DNA from: Verrucomicrobiaceae bacterium
GTDB taxonomy: Bacteria > Verrucomicrobiota > Verrucomicrobiae > Verrucomicrobiales > Akkermansiaceae
Direction: 5' to 3'
Length of the DNA: 64,000 bases
Assembly: GCA_003820635.1 (NCBI GenBank)
Contig: RPOS01000016.1
Span: 5,416-69,415, forward strand
Shown here: positions 1 through 7,954 of the stretch, one piece after another
How the letters are laid out: the number at the start of each line of letters is the position of its first letter
How positions within the stretch are numbered: position 1 is the stretch's first letter
Made by a program: the position numbers and the translations under genes
Notes under the pieces: model-generated
Told to the model about the DNA's origin: nothing
Database searches by the model: none
The model's input: the letters and a program-made list of their open reading frames with translations, nothing else

Positions 1-1
1 C

Positions 2-616
2 GAAACCATCGCCAAGCGCCGCGCCGCCCGCGAGGGCAAGCCGCTGCTCATCTGGTTCACCGATTCCGCCCGCAGCCCGATGTGCAAGGCGCTCAGCCAG
101 GAACTCTTCGCCACGCCGGATTTCGAAAAATGGGCTTCCGAAAAACTCATCCGCCTGCGTGTTGATTCCAATATCCAGGTGGACGACCCGGAGCTTTCGC
201 TTGGCGACAAGGAGACCCGCATTGTGGATCTCAAGGCCTACGTCGCCCGCATGAAGAAGCAATACAAGATACTCGGCAGTCCGGTGGTGGTCCTGCTCAA
301 CCCCGGCGGCGAGGTGATCGGCACCTACCGCGGCTACAAGCGCGGCGATGCGGACTACTTCTGGGGCTTGATCAAGCAGGGTGAGGTGGCCTCGGCACAC
401 GCTTACCAGAGTTGGCGCGCATCACTGGAGAAAAAAGGCTACCGCGAGTGGACCGACCGACTCGACCGCAAGGTTTTTGCAAAACTCGTCGCCTACACCA
501 ACGGCTCCCTCACGCTTGTCGAACCGGACGGCACCCGCAGCCGCACTCAAGAAAACAAGTTCTCCGACAAGGACCGCGAGTGGATTGCCCAGCAGAAACG
601 AATCCGCGGGCTGTAG
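2..616 (+). CDS. Thioredoxin-fold protein, 5' end cut by window
   Basis: The frame is open from the first bases of the window, so the N-terminus lies outside it. The visible part begins with a thioredoxin-like strand (KPLLIWFTD) followed by SPMCKAL, where a CxxC active site would normally sit. Only one Cys of the pair remains, so a plain dithiol oxidoreductase role is unlikely. A later VVVLLNPGGEVIGTYRGY stretch fits the conserved beta strand, glycine turn and central strand of the Thioredoxin_7/DUF255-like group. The C-terminal 50 residues are charged and unrecognised. Substrate and partners are unknown. The downstream gene begins about 54 bases later on the same strand. The fold call is fairly secure; the function is not. 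Confidence 0.6.
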   Translation, partial: ETIAKRRAAREGKPLLIWFTDSARSPMCKALSQELFATPDFEKWASEKLIRLRVDSNIQVDDPELSLGDKETRIVDLKAYVARMKKQYKILGSPVVVLLNPGGEVIGTYRGYKRGDADYFWGLIKQGEVASAHAYQSWRASLEKKGYREWTDRLDRKVFAKLVAYTNGSLTLVEPDGTRSRTQENKFSDKDREWIAQQKRIRGL

Positions 617-669
617 GGTGGTATTTTGCTCGACGCCCCGTCGCGCCGCGGTCTTGCTCTGCCCGCCCC

Positions 670-1251
670 ATGAGCAAAGATAAATTGAACTCCCCGGAAC
701 CTGGCGAAACTCCTGCTGGCGATGCGCCGCAAAAGCCAAAAGTTTCCAAACCCCGTGCCGCGAAATCCGCGAAGCCCGCCAAGGCCACGCCGTCTGCCGC
801 CGCCGAGCCTGCGCTGGAAAAACCCGCCGCATCATATCCGGTTTTCGATTTGTCCGATGCTCCGGCGGCATCCGCTCCAGCCGCCAGCCAGGACTGGCCG
901 GAGCCGGAGGCTGCTCCGGCTGAGGCGGAAGCCCCATTGCCCGGCGGCTCCAAACGCAGCAAGCGCCGCCGCAAGAAGGGTAAGGGCGGCGGTTCACAAA
1001 TTGCCGCCCAGCCTGTGGCGGACGCGGTTTCGCCGGAATCGGACGAAGCACCCGCCTCATCCCGCCCGCCCAGGCAAGAGCGGCCGAGGCCGGACTCCGA
1101 GAGCGTCGCCAAACTGGCGTGGAAAATCTATCTCGCCGAGGTCAGCGAGGAGGGCGTCGCGCTCATTGGCGACAATGACGCCAAGGAACTTTCGCGCCGC
1201 TGTTTCCGCCTGGCGGAAATTTTCATCGAGGAGCAGGCACGCAGGCGCTGA
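670..1251 (+). CDS. Unknown Ala/Pro-rich protein with conserved-looking C-terminal helix
   Basis: I do not recognise a family. The start at 670 gives MSKDKLNSPEP; the frame is open further upstream but that part reads as shadow of the preceding gene. The 193-residue product has a long low-complexity N-terminal two thirds rich in Ala, Pro, Lys and Glu, with a basic patch (SKRRRKKGKGGG) near residue 100, followed by a compact C-terminal segment of about 50 residues (SVAKLAWKIYLAEVSEEGVALIG onwards) that looks folded and helical. It is probably cytoplasmic and possibly nucleic-acid associated, judging only from the basic patch. It converges with nuoA, leaving 13 bases between the two stops. Confidence 0.6.
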   Translation: MSKDKLNSPEPGETPAGDAPQKPKVSKPRAAKSAKPAKATPSAAAEPALEKPAASYPVFDLSDAPAASAPAASQDWPEPEAAPAEAEAPLPGGSKRSKRRRKKGKGGGSQIAAQPVADAVSPESDEAPASSRPPRQERPRPDSESVAKLAWKIYLAEVSEEGVALIGDNDAKELSRRCFRLAEIFIEEQARRR

Positions 1252-1264
1252 GACGCCGGGAGGC

Positions 1265-1636
1265 TCAAACCTTCCAGCTCAGCGCGCCCTTCTTGAGCGC
1301 ATAGGCGTAGGCCACCAGCAGGATGCCGGCGAAGCCCGCCATGCTGGCCAGCGCCATCGGGCCGTTTGCCGTCAGATCCCGGAACTGCACTGCCCACGGA
1401 TACATGAAGACCACCTCGATGTCGAACAGCACGAACAGCATCGCCACCAGGTAGAATTTCACCGAAAAGCGTGGCGCGCCTTCGCCGATCGGTGTCATTC
1501 CGCACTCATAAGGACTGTCCTTGGCGGCGCTGCGCCGCGCCGAGCGACCGAAGATCACACTCAAGGCCAGCACTGCGCCGGCAAAGCCCGCGGCAATGAG
1601 GATTTGCAAAAGAACCGGCAGGTATTGGTCGGGCAT
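1265..1636 (-). CDS. nuoA: NADH-quinone oxidoreductase subunit A
   Basis: This is the 123-residue membrane subunit of respiratory complex I (NuoA/ND3 family), which sits at the junction between the membrane arm and the peripheral arm. Three hydrophobic segments are visible, near residues 7-27, 64-84 and 92-112. The conserved loop YECGM with its Cys lies near residue 44, and the acidic FDIEVVFMYPWAV motif lies in the second membrane helix. Length is normal for the family. No other nuo gene is adjacent, which is unusual compared with the long nuo operons of many bacteria, so the rest of the complex must be encoded elsewhere. A terminator separates it from the upstream minus-strand gene, implying its own promoter. 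Confidence 0.93.
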   Translation of the reverse strand: MPDQYLPVLLQILIAAGFAGAVLALSVIFGRSARRSAAKDSPYECGMTPIGEGAPRFSVKFYLVAMLFVLFDIEVVFMYPWAVQFRDLTANGPMALASMAGFAGILLVAYAYALKKGALSWKV

Positions 1637-1693
1637 GGCGAGGAAAGTTGGAGAGCCGCGCAGGTCTTAGGAAACGGCGCGCGCTTTGGGTAG

Positions 1694-1726
1694 AAAAAAA
1701 CCCGCGCCTTGCAAGGCGCGGGTTTT
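1694..1726 (-). terminator. Intrinsic terminator of the 1754-2074 gene
   Basis: A perfect 11-bp palindromic stem (CCCGCGCCTTG and its complement, 1701-1722) is flanked by seven A on the plus strand, which become a U-run on the minus strand. It stands just after the stop of the gene at 1754 and before nuoA. Confidence 0.8.
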
Positions 1727-1753
1727 GGAAAAATGCCGGAAAACGCAACTAGC

Positions 1754-2074
1754 TCAGTCTTGAGCGGCAGCGGCTTCTTGGGCGGCCGCGTAGGCGCTGG
1801 ACGCCTCATGCACGCGGGAGGTGCCCTTGTATTCCTTGCCGAGCTTTTCAACCAAGCCGCGGGTCACCAGATTTTGAAGTTTTTCATAGGCGCGCAGCCG
1901 CAGCATTTCCTCGCCACCGCTCACCGCATTGCGGAGCTTGAGATTTGCAAAAACCCGCTCGAACAGGTCGTTGAAACCGAACACTTTTTTCTCGGAGAGA
2001 ACATTCACGAGCTCGTCAGTGACGTGGTCTGGGAGGCGGCGTGAGAATCGGGTACGTTTCGTGGTGATTGCCAT
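1754..2074 (-). CDS. Small conserved-type hypothetical protein
   Basis: Not recognised. The chosen start, ATG at 2074, gives MAITTKRTRFSRRLPDHV. A longer frame reaches 2158 but begins with a hydrophobic stretch encoded in AT-rich upstream DNA, so it is less likely. The 106-residue product is hydrophilic. Its middle (VTDELVNVLSEKKVFGFNDLFERVFANLKLRN) and the following LRAYEKLQNLVTRGLVEKLGKEYKG look like a helical, winged-helix-like module, and it ends in an Ala-rich tail. A DNA- or RNA-binding role is only a guess from this shape. It has its own terminator and stands alone between nuoA and the divergently transcribed rpmE2. Confidence 0.6.
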   Translation of the reverse strand: MAITTKRTRFSRRLPDHVTDELVNVLSEKKVFGFNDLFERVFANLKLRNAVSGGEEMLRLRAYEKLQNLVTRGLVEKLGKEYKGTSRVHEASSAYAAAQEAAAAQD

Positions 2075-2210
2075 AACGACGCGAACATACACCCCCCTTG
2101 TGACAAAAGCGACCCAAAAAATAGCCAAACATCCCAAGCTTAAATTAATTATTTGCAAGTCCTAAATTTCAATTTCTGAAAAAAGTTTGAAAATCGCTGG
2201 GCATGGCAGC

Positions 2211-2238
2211 TTGACAGGCGGGGGATTTGAGGCAGTCT
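2211..2238 (+). promoter_or_regulatory. Candidate promoter for rpmE2
   Basis: A perfect TTGACA lies at 2211-2216 and a weak CAGTCT at 2233-2238, 16 bases apart and about 45 bases before the L31 start. Similar TTGAC-type boxes precede rpmB and htpG in this window. No experimental support. Confidence 0.35.
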
Positions 2239-2283
2239 CTGCCCCCCGGCGCGTCGGAAACGTGGCGGCACCCACTGATTCCC

Positions 2284-2553
2284 ATGAAAAAGGACCTTCA
2301 TCCCAAATACAATCCAGTTGTCTTCGTGGACATGACCACCGGCAAACGTTTCATCAGCCGCTCGACCAAGACTTCCGATAAGAAGGAAGTGATTGATGGC
2401 GTGGAACACAGTCTCATCTCGATCGGCATCACGTCCGACTCGCACCCGTTCTTCACCGGGCTTGCGCAGTTTGTGGACACCGAGGGCCGCATCGACAAGT
2501 TCCAGAAGCGTTTCGGCGCGGTGCGCCGCGTGGGCAAGCCCAAGCTCGACTGA
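2284..2553 (+). CDS. rpmE2: Ribosomal protein bL31, type B (zinc-free)
   Basis: This 89-residue protein belongs to the bL31 family of the large ribosomal subunit. The N-terminus MKKDLHPKYNPVVFVDMTTG and the C-terminal FVDTEGRIDKFQKRFGAVRR are diagnostic. The CxxC zinc-binding residues of type A are absent, and the central insertion typical of type B is present, so it should work without zinc. In many bacteria type B genes are under zinc control (Zur), but no clear Zur operator was found here. The start at 2284 is the first ATG that gives the family N-terminus. A strong terminator follows the stop, so it is a single-gene transcript. Confidence 0.95.
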   Translation: MKKDLHPKYNPVVFVDMTTGKRFISRSTKTSDKKEVIDGVEHSLISIGITSDSHPFFTGLAQFVDTEGRIDKFQKRFGAVRRVGKPKLD

Positions 2554-2577
2554 GCCCCGGTGTTTTTCCCGCTTTCC

Positions 2578-2613
2578 AAAATGCCCGTCCGCCACCTTGC
2601 GGTCGGGCATTTT
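2578..2613 (+). terminator. Intrinsic terminator after rpmE2
   Basis: AAAATGCCCG pairs with CGGGCATTTT, and an inner CCGC pairs with GCGG around a CACCTT loop; the stem ends in a short U-run. It lies 25 bases after the L31 stop. Confidence 0.8.
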
Positions 2614-2675
2614 GCGTTCTGGCCCGGCGCTGGATCGAGCGTTGCGCTTTGGTGGGGATTTGCGAGACTGTGGCG

Positions 2676-3644
2676 GTGATTCGGAATTTTCCACTACCTT
2701 GGTTGGCGCTGGCCGCCTGCTTGTTTTGGCTTGGCGGCTGCGGCCCTGCATACACTCCGGTGTATCATCCCAAGGCTGCGGGCGCCAAGGGCGAGACATT
2801 CGGCTACCGCAAGTGGATCGCGGAGCAAACCGAACCGGATGTGGTGCTCATCGGCATCCACGGCTTCTGCGGTGCCTCGATCGATTATGAAAACCTCGGC
2901 AATTACTTCCTCGAGCACCAGTCGCGCACCGGGCTCTATGCCTACGAGTTGCGTGGCCAGGGCAGCGACCCCATCCACGCGCGGCGCGGCGATATCGGCA
3001 GCACGCGGGATTGGTATCAGGACCTGTTTGCCTTCACCCAGCTCGTGCGCGAACGCCATCCGGATGCCAAGGTGGTTTGGTTTGGCGAGAGCATGGGAGC
3101 TCTGATTGCGGCGCACGCCTGGCGCGAGTCCCCGCCCGGCCCTCCGCCCTGCGATGGGTTGGTGCTTTCCTCGCCGATTGTGAGGTTCCGCGACGACATT
3201 CCGGCATGGACGCCGGGGCTGGTACAGATCGCCGCCACCACCCTGCCACTGGCGCGCGTCTCGCTGGAAACGCTTTCCGGCGGGCATGAGGTGCAGATGA
3301 CGCAATCATCCGTCCATGGCGAGCAGGTGAAAAAGAATCCCTATCACGTCGAGCAGCACACGCTGCGGATGATCGGCGCGCTCAGCCGCCTGATCACCGG
3401 CATGAATGACTGCGCGGCCACTTTCCAGGCTCCGGTGCTGGTGCTCCACGGCGGCCAGGATTTTTTCAACAACGACTCGGACGTCCGCGGGTTTGTCGCC
3501 CGCATCCCGGAGCAAACCTCGATCACCTACCGGAATTACCCGGCCGCCTACCACCTCCTGATGTATGACGACAAGCGGGAAACCATTTTCCGCGATGTTT
3601 GCCGCTGGTTGAACCGCCTGCGCCGGGATCGCTTGGATAATTAA
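2676..3644 (+). CDS. Alpha/beta-hydrolase lipoprotein (lysophospholipase/S33-like)
   Basis: A 322-residue serine hydrolase, probably anchored to the outer or inner membrane as a lipoprotein: the N-terminus is a short hydrophobic signal ending in LGGC. Hydrolase landmarks are HGFCGAS (oxyanion loop), GESMG (nucleophile elbow with the catalytic Ser), LHGGQD (acid Asp) and AYHLL (catalytic His) near the C-terminus. The layout matches monoacylglycerol lipase/lysophospholipase members of the Hydrolase_4 (serine aminopeptidase S33) family; the true substrate is unknown. The start is uncertain: GTG at 2676 gives a 22-residue lipoprotein signal, while GTG 2670 and TTG 2649 are alternatives. Its neighbours are ribosomal protein genes with their own terminators. 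Confidence 0.82.
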   Translation: MIRNFPLPWLALAACLFWLGGCGPAYTPVYHPKAAGAKGETFGYRKWIAEQTEPDVVLIGIHGFCGASIDYENLGNYFLEHQSRTGLYAYELRGQGSDPIHARRGDIGSTRDWYQDLFAFTQLVRERHPDAKVVWFGESMGALIAAHAWRESPPGPPPCDGLVLSSPIVRFRDDIPAWTPGLVQIAATTLPLARVSLETLSGGHEVQMTQSSVHGEQVKKNPYHVEQHTLRMIGALSRLITGMNDCAATFQAPVLVLHGGQDFFNNDSDVRGFVARIPEQTSITYRNYPAAYHLLMYDDKRETIFRDVCRWLNRLRRDRLDN

Positions 3645-3668
3645 TTCGGAAATGCGTCGGGTTTCGTC

Positions 3669-3697
3669 TTGACGCCTTGGTTTTGGCGGCCATTCTT
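3669..3697 (+). promoter_or_regulatory. Candidate promoter for rpmB
   Basis: TTGACG at 3669-3674 and ATTCTT at 3692-3697 are 17 bases apart and end 33 bases before the L28 start. The -10 match is weak. Confidence 0.3.
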
Positions 3698-3729
3698 CGC
3701 GCCCCGCAACCCCACAAAATCTTTTCACC

Positions 3730-3993
3730 ATGGCCCGTATTTGCATCATCAGAGGAACCCAAGTCCGCTCCGGCGGCAGAATCCATCGTTCCGGTTTGGC
3801 CAAGAAAAAGGGCGGTATCGGTCGCCACGTCACCAAGGTCGTGAAGCGCACCGTTTCTCCCAATCTCCAAACCAAGCGCATCTGGGTTCCCGAACTCGGA
3901 ACCTACATCCGCATGAAGCTGAGCTGCCGCGCCCTCAAGACGATGAACAAGAACGGAGCCTACGCCACCCTCAAGAAGGCCGGTCTGCTCTGA
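3730..3993 (+). CDS. rpmB: Ribosomal protein bL28
   Basis: An 87-residue basic protein of the large ribosomal subunit. The N-terminus MARICIIRGTQVRSGG, the central VKRTVSPNLQTKRIWVPELG and the terminal CRALKTMNKNGAYATLKKAG match bL28 throughout. The zinc-binding CxxC pairs found in some bL28 proteins are absent (CII and SCRA are not in CxxC form), so this copy, like the L31 nearby, appears zinc-independent. The gene is monocistronic: a TTGACG-type promoter candidate precedes it and a terminator follows it directly. Confidence 0.95.
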   Translation: MARICIIRGTQVRSGGRIHRSGLAKKKGGIGRHVTKVVKRTVSPNLQTKRIWVPELGTYIRMKLSCRALKTMNKNGAYATLKKAGLL

Positions 3994-4029
3994 TCCGCTG
4001 AGGTCCTCAAAACATTCATTTTCATGTGA

Positions 4030-4060
4030 ACGGCCCGGTTTCACCACCGGGTCGTTTTTT
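4030..4060 (+). terminator. Intrinsic terminator after rpmB
   Basis: ACGGCCCGGT pairs with ACCGGGTCGT (one G-U) around a TTCACC loop, followed by six T. It is placed 36 bases after the L28 stop. Confidence 0.85.
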
Positions 4061-4137
4061 GTATTTCAGTGCCTGGATGGTGAAGTGATCAACCATCCGC
4101 TCGTGGTTGTTCTCCGGGTTTCCAATGAGCCCAGGCA

Positions 4138-6270
4138 TCAGGGGCGGGATTTTTTCCAGAGGCGGATGGTCTCGAGGAAGGGCTCGGCGTAGCGCTGGAT
4201 TTTGGCGGTGCCGATGCCGGGAATGTGGAGGGCTTCCTCGGTGTTGGCCGGCTGGTAGCGGGCGAGAGCCTCGAGGGTTTTGTTAGAGAAAATGACGTAG
4301 GGCGGCACGTCCTCGCGCTTGGCCATTTTCATGCGGAGATCGCGCAGCATCGAATAGAGCTGGGCGTCGTGGCCGTGATCCTTGAGGGAGACTTCCTTGC
4401 GCCCGGCGGCGGGGTCCGGCCAGACGAGTTGAAACGGTGACTCGCCGCGCATCGCCCTGTCGCCCAGCGGGGTGAGCGTCATGAGCGGATACTCGCCGGT
4501 TGTGACGGTGTGCACGAGTCCGGCGTCTGCGAGCGAGCGCATCAGGCCGTTGAGATAGCCGGCGCCTTTGTCGCTGAGGATGCCGTAGGTGCTGAGCTTG
4601 TCGAGGCCGGCGGAAACGATTTCCTGGGACTTGCTGCCGGCGAGCATCTGGACAATGCGGCCGCGGCCGAAACGCGCTTCCCAGCCGCCATCGCGGCTGC
4701 GGCGTGACATTCGGGCGACTCCGCTGAGTGCCTTTTTCACGGTGATTTCCTCCTCGCTTGTGGGCGGGCGCATGTCTCCGGCACCTTCCTCGCGGCAGAC
4801 ATCACAATTTCCGCAGACACCGGCATCCTGCTCGCCGAAGTAATTGAGAATCCACTTCTGCCGGCAGACGCGCGAGTAACACATCTCGACCATCGCCTTG
4901 AGTTTCTCGCGATCACGGCGGTCTTTTTCCTCGATGGCAGCTTCGTCAAGCTGGAGTTGGCGGGCGAGCACATCGGGCTTCAGGAGCCGGGTGCCCTTCA
5001 TGCGCTTGCCGGGGATGTCGAAGCGCTCGATGTATCCGGCGCGTAATAAAACCGTAAGCGCGCTGCCGACGGACATGGAGTTTTTCACGTCCGAGCCCTC
5101 TGCCATTTCCTCCAAAGTGCGATGCACCTCGTATTCGCGGTCCGCCTCGGAAAGCAGATACTGATAGATCGAGCGGATCACCGCGGCGGTCGGGTTCGCT
5201 CCCTCGATGAAGAACTCCTGGGTGCGGGTGTCCGCGTAGTTGAAAAGCAACTCGCAGACGGCGGCCTCGCCATCGCGGCCGGCGCGGCCGGCCTCCTGAT
5301 AGTATGCCTCCACGCTGCCGGGCACTTCGTAGTGGATGACGAAGCGCACGTCGGCGCGGTCGATGCCCATGCCGAAGGCGTTGGTGGCCACGGCGACATC
5401 GGCCTTGCGCTGGATGAAGATTTCCTGGGCGCGGACGCGGTCCTGGTCGCTCATGCCGCCGTGGTAGGCCACGCATTTGAGGCCCCAGCTGGCGATGGTT
5501 TCGGAAACGGCCTCCACTTTCTTGCGGGTGGCGCAATAGACGATGCCGGTCTTGTGCGCGGCGATCACGGCTTTCATCCGCTCGTCCTTGTGGATGGCTT
5601 TTTCCACTGCGGAGATGGCGAGCGAGAGATTCGGGCGCGAGAATCCGCTGACTTGCTCGAAAGGTTCTCGCAGGCCGAGCACCGTGGTGATGTCCTCGCG
5701 CACGATCGGCGTGGCGGTGGCTGTGAGGGCAACACATTGCGGATGGCCGATTTTTTTCAGCGCCTTGCCGAGGCGCAGGTAGTCGGGCCTGAAATCATGA
5801 CCCCACTGGCTGAGGCAATGCGCCTCGTCCACGGCGAAGAGCGAGATTTCGATGCCATCGAGCGCCTTGAGGAAACTTTCGGCGCGGAAGCGTTCGGGCG
5901 CGACATAGACGAGTTTGTGTTTTCCGGCGCGCATGCCATCGAGGCGTTCCTTTTGCTCCGGCCAGGTGAGGGTGGAGTTGATGAGCGTGGCATCGATGCC
6001 GCGGGCGACGAGCGCGTCCACCTGATCCTTCATCAGCGCGATCAACGGCGAGATCACCAGCGTGACGCCGCCGAAACACAATGCGGGCACTTGGAAACAA
6101 AGCGACTTGCCGCCGCCGGTGGGCATGACCACCAGACCATCGCGACCGGAGACGATTTTGGAAATCACCTCCTCCTGGCCATCGAGAAATCCGCTGAAAC
6201 CGAAATACTGCTTCAGCGCCTGATGCGGCGTCATGAGCAAGGGCTTCGAGTCTGGGTGCGGAGCGGGCAT
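4138..6270 (-). CDS. recQ: ATP-dependent DNA helicase RecQ
   Basis: A 3'-5' DNA helicase of superfamily 2 (710 residues), acting in recombination and fork repair. From N to C: a Q-motif-like [15 protein letters not shown]; Walker A PTGGGKS; DEAH box in [11 protein letters not shown]; motif III TATATP; motif V-VI region ending in [10 protein letters not shown]; a zinc-binding set with CYSRVCRQ and CGNCDVC; a winged-helix RQC region; and a C-terminal HRDC domain (from about [11 protein letters not shown] to [15 protein letters not shown]). The start at 6270 ([10 protein letters not shown]) was preferred because upstream frame reads as non-family sequence; ATG at 6234 ([13 protein letters not shown]) is also possible. 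Domain order is the classic RecQ one, with nothing missing. Confidence 0.95.
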   Translation of the reverse strand: MPAPHPDSKPLLMTPHQALKQYFGFSGFLDGQEEVISKIVSGRDGLVVMPTGGGKSLCFQVPALCFGGVTLVISPLIALMKDQVDALVARGIDATLINSTLTWPEQKERLDGMRAGKHKLVYVAPERFRAESFLKALDGIEISLFAVDEAHCLSQWGHDFRPDYLRLGKALKKIGHPQCVALTATATPIVREDITTVLGLREPFEQVSGFSRPNLSLAISAVEKAIHKDERMKAVIAAHKTGIVYCATRKKVEAVSETIASWGLKCVAYHGGMSDQDRVRAQEIFIQRKADVAVATNAFGMGIDRADVRFVIHYEVPGSVEAYYQEAGRAGRDGEAAVCELLFNYADTRTQEFFIEGANPTAAVIRSIYQYLLSEADREYEVHRTLEEMAEGSDVKNSMSVGSALTVLLRAGYIERFDIPGKRMKGTRLLKPDVLARQLQLDEAAIEEKDRRDREKLKAMVEMCYSRVCRQKWILNYFGEQDAGVCGNCDVCREEGAGDMRPPTSEEEITVKKALSGVARMSRRSRDGGWEARFGRGRIVQMLAGSKSQEIVSAGLDKLSTYGILSDKGAGYLNGLMRSLADAGLVHTVTTGEYPLMTLTPLGDRAMRGESPFQLVWPDPAAGRKEVSLKDHGHDAQLYSMLRDLRMKMAKREDVPPYVIFSNKTLEALARYQPANTEEALHIPGIGTAKIQRYAEPFLETIRLWKKSRP

Positions 6271-6700
6271 CGCGTGCGCAAACGAACATGGATGGCAAGA
6301 TCGAGTCAATGCGCGGATTGGAATTCGAACGCCGCCTTCGGCCGCTGAAAATCGCATGGGAATGCAACTTGCTTCAGGAAACCGCAAAATCCCAGAATAG
6401 TGAAATTATCGAAGCCTAAATCGAAACCGGTCTGCAACCGATTCGCTTCAACCGGCGAAGGGGCGTTCGCGAGATGCGTCCCGAAATGACTTCGTTGCGC
6501 CAAGCCCAATGAATCCAGTGCATCGCGAAGGCTGCTGCCACCTGTCCGCCAGGCCAATGCGGGGCAAACCACGCTGCTTAACAGAGATGAAAAGTCATAA
6601 CAAGCTGATGTCCAATTCATACGTATTCAATAAAGATTGAGTGGATTCGGTTGATTGACAGAATTTTGCCCAGCGCGTTCCCCCCGCGCTGCCCCCCATT
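6271..6700. other. Gap between divergent recQ and a PEP-CTERM gene
   Basis: No gene, tRNA or repeat was recognised in these 430 bases. Short open frames exist on both strands but none resembles a protein or has a clear ribosome-binding site. The right-hand part (from about 6600) is AT-richer and contains a TTGACA at 6655-6660 that may belong to the promoter of the gene at 6701. I considered a structured RNA on the minus strand and could not support one. Confidence 0.5.
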
Positions 6701-7345
6701 ATGAAAACGAACCAGAAATGTCGCATTGCGCTGCTCTCCGGGATGCTGGCCTTGTGCAGCCTGTCATCCGCAAGTGCCCAAACCTCGCTGGATTTCTACG
6801 CATTCGAAACCAGTGGTGTGTCCAACCTTTCCGATCTGGACTACATCGATCTTGAGGCACTGATCGTTTCCACCGCCGGTGGAGTGAGTATCGAGGTGAA
6901 GAACACTTCTGTGATCGGTGATCCCGGAATCACCGCGACCCAGCCGACCGTCACGAAGATTTTCTTCGAGGACAAGGCGGGGGTGTTGGGGGATTCGGTC
7001 AGCATCGATGGGGTAACCGGAGAGGTCTCGTTCGTGAGAAACGATGGAGCGAACCTGCCCGGCGGCAACAAGATCGGCTTTGCGGTGGACACGGCCTTCA
7101 CCGCGGCACCACCGCCCACGACCTACGGTCTTGATCCCGGCGAAGCCATCGTGTTCCTGTTCAGCGGTACGATCTATGACGCCTTGGTGGCCAGCCTCGT
7201 CTCCGGAGATTTCCGCATCGCGATGCATGTCCAGCAGATCGGCATCGATGGCCAAGGCTCGGCTGCTTTCGTGAATGTTCCGGAACCGGCAAGTGCCATG
7301 CTCGGCCTGCTGGGCACGCTTCTTCTGCTGCGCCGCCGCCGCTGA
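6701..7345 (+). CDS. Secreted PEP-CTERM protein, unknown function
   Basis: A 214-residue exported protein. It has a Sec signal peptide (MKTNQKCRIALLSGMLALCS, cleavage likely after SASA) and a C-terminal sorting signal: VPEPASAMLG, a hydrophobic stretch (LLGTLLLL) and a terminal RRRR. Such tails are recognised by exosortase-type enzymes. The body is rich in Asp, Gly, Val and Thr and probably beta-structured; it contains no Cys after the signal and no catalytic motif I recognise. It stands alone, divergent from recQ and abutting the converging DUF420 gene with no spacer between stops. A surface or extracellular-matrix role is the usual inference for the class. Confidence 0.8.
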   Translation: MKTNQKCRIALLSGMLALCSLSSASAQTSLDFYAFETSGVSNLSDLDYIDLEALIVSTAGGVSIEVKNTSVIGDPGITATQPTVTKIFFEDKAGVLGDSVSIDGVTGEVSFVRNDGANLPGGNKIGFAVDTAFTAAPPPTTYGLDPGEAIVFLFSGTIYDALVASLVSGDFRIAMHVQQIGIDGQGSAAFVNVPEPASAMLGLLGTLLLLRRRR

Positions 7346-7954
7346 TCACGGATAATAGGGGCGGAGCATCCAGTAGCACACGGGGCCGGTGACGGCCACG
7401 TAAAGCCATAATGGGAACACCCACCGCGCGAGTCGGCGGTGGGCATCGAAGCGGTTGGTCCAACCGGCGATGAAAGTGAAGAGAATGAAGGGCAGGCTGA
7501 CGGCCGCCAGCACGATGTGGGAAAACAGGATGATGAGATAGATGGTGCGCATTCCGCCGACGCGGGCCAGTTCCGCGGCATCGACGGTGCCGTCAAGATT
7601 CACGTCGCCGAATTTCACCTCGTTGCTGGTGAAGTGATAGGCCACGTAGCTCATCAGGAACAGGACCGAGAGCCCCATCGCCACCATGATCATGCGGCGG
7701 TGCAGGACTATGCGGCCCTTCATCACGGCGATGAAGGCGATGATGAGGACCACTGCTGCGGCGGCGTTCACCGCGGCGTGAAGCGGCGGCAGGAAGGAGA
7801 AATCCACGCCCTCGGGCAGCGGGATTTTCACCCGTCGCATCAGGCCGACGAGTGCCAGCACCACGGCTGTTAGAATCCACGCGGCGATGCCGAGTTTTTT
7901 CGAGAGTTCCTCCCGCGGCGTGCGGGCCAGCCATTGGGCGCGTTCGTCGTTCAT
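7346..7954 (-). CDS. DUF420 membrane protein (YozB/CtaM-like) with EF-hand-like insert
   Basis: A 202-residue integral membrane protein with about five hydrophobic segments. The FLPPLHAAVNA motif, the IVLHRRMIMVAMGLSVLFL helix and the RTIYLIILFSHIVLA helix match DUF420, a family that includes CtaM, an assembly factor for haem-copper oxidases in Gram-positives. Between the second and third conserved blocks lies DVNLDGTVDAAEL, a near-perfect 12-residue EF-hand loop not expected in this family. The gene is last in a three-gene unit with two SCO-like proteins; its ATG overlaps the preceding TGA by one base, indicating translational coupling. A role in cytochrome oxidase maturation is inferred from the family and neighbours. 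Confidence 0.82.
   Translation of the reverse strand: MNDERAQWLARTPREELSKKLGIAAWILTAVVLALVGLMRRVKIPLPEGVDFSFLPPLHAAVNAAAAVVLIIAFIAVMKGRIVLHRRMIMVAMGLSVLFLMSYVAYHFTSNEVKFGDVNLDGTVDAAELARVGGMRTIYLIILFSHIVLAAVSLPFILFTFIAGWTNRFDAHRRLARWVFPLWLYVAVTGPVCYWMLRPYYP

Noticed and set aside
1265..1636. Lone nuoA as a relic
   Set aside because: All conserved residues and length are intact, and scattered nuo genes are known in some lineages; nothing suggests decay.
5122..6348. 408-codon plus-strand frame opposite recQ
   Set aside because: RecQ motifs are all on the minus strand; the plus frame has the typical Gly/Asp/His-rich shadow composition.
6400..6620. Possible SRP or 6S RNA in the recQ-upstream gap
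   Set aside because: A GGCAGCAGCC segment on the minus strand recalls the SRP core, but the GGAAGGAAGCAGCC context is missing and no closing stem or terminator was found.
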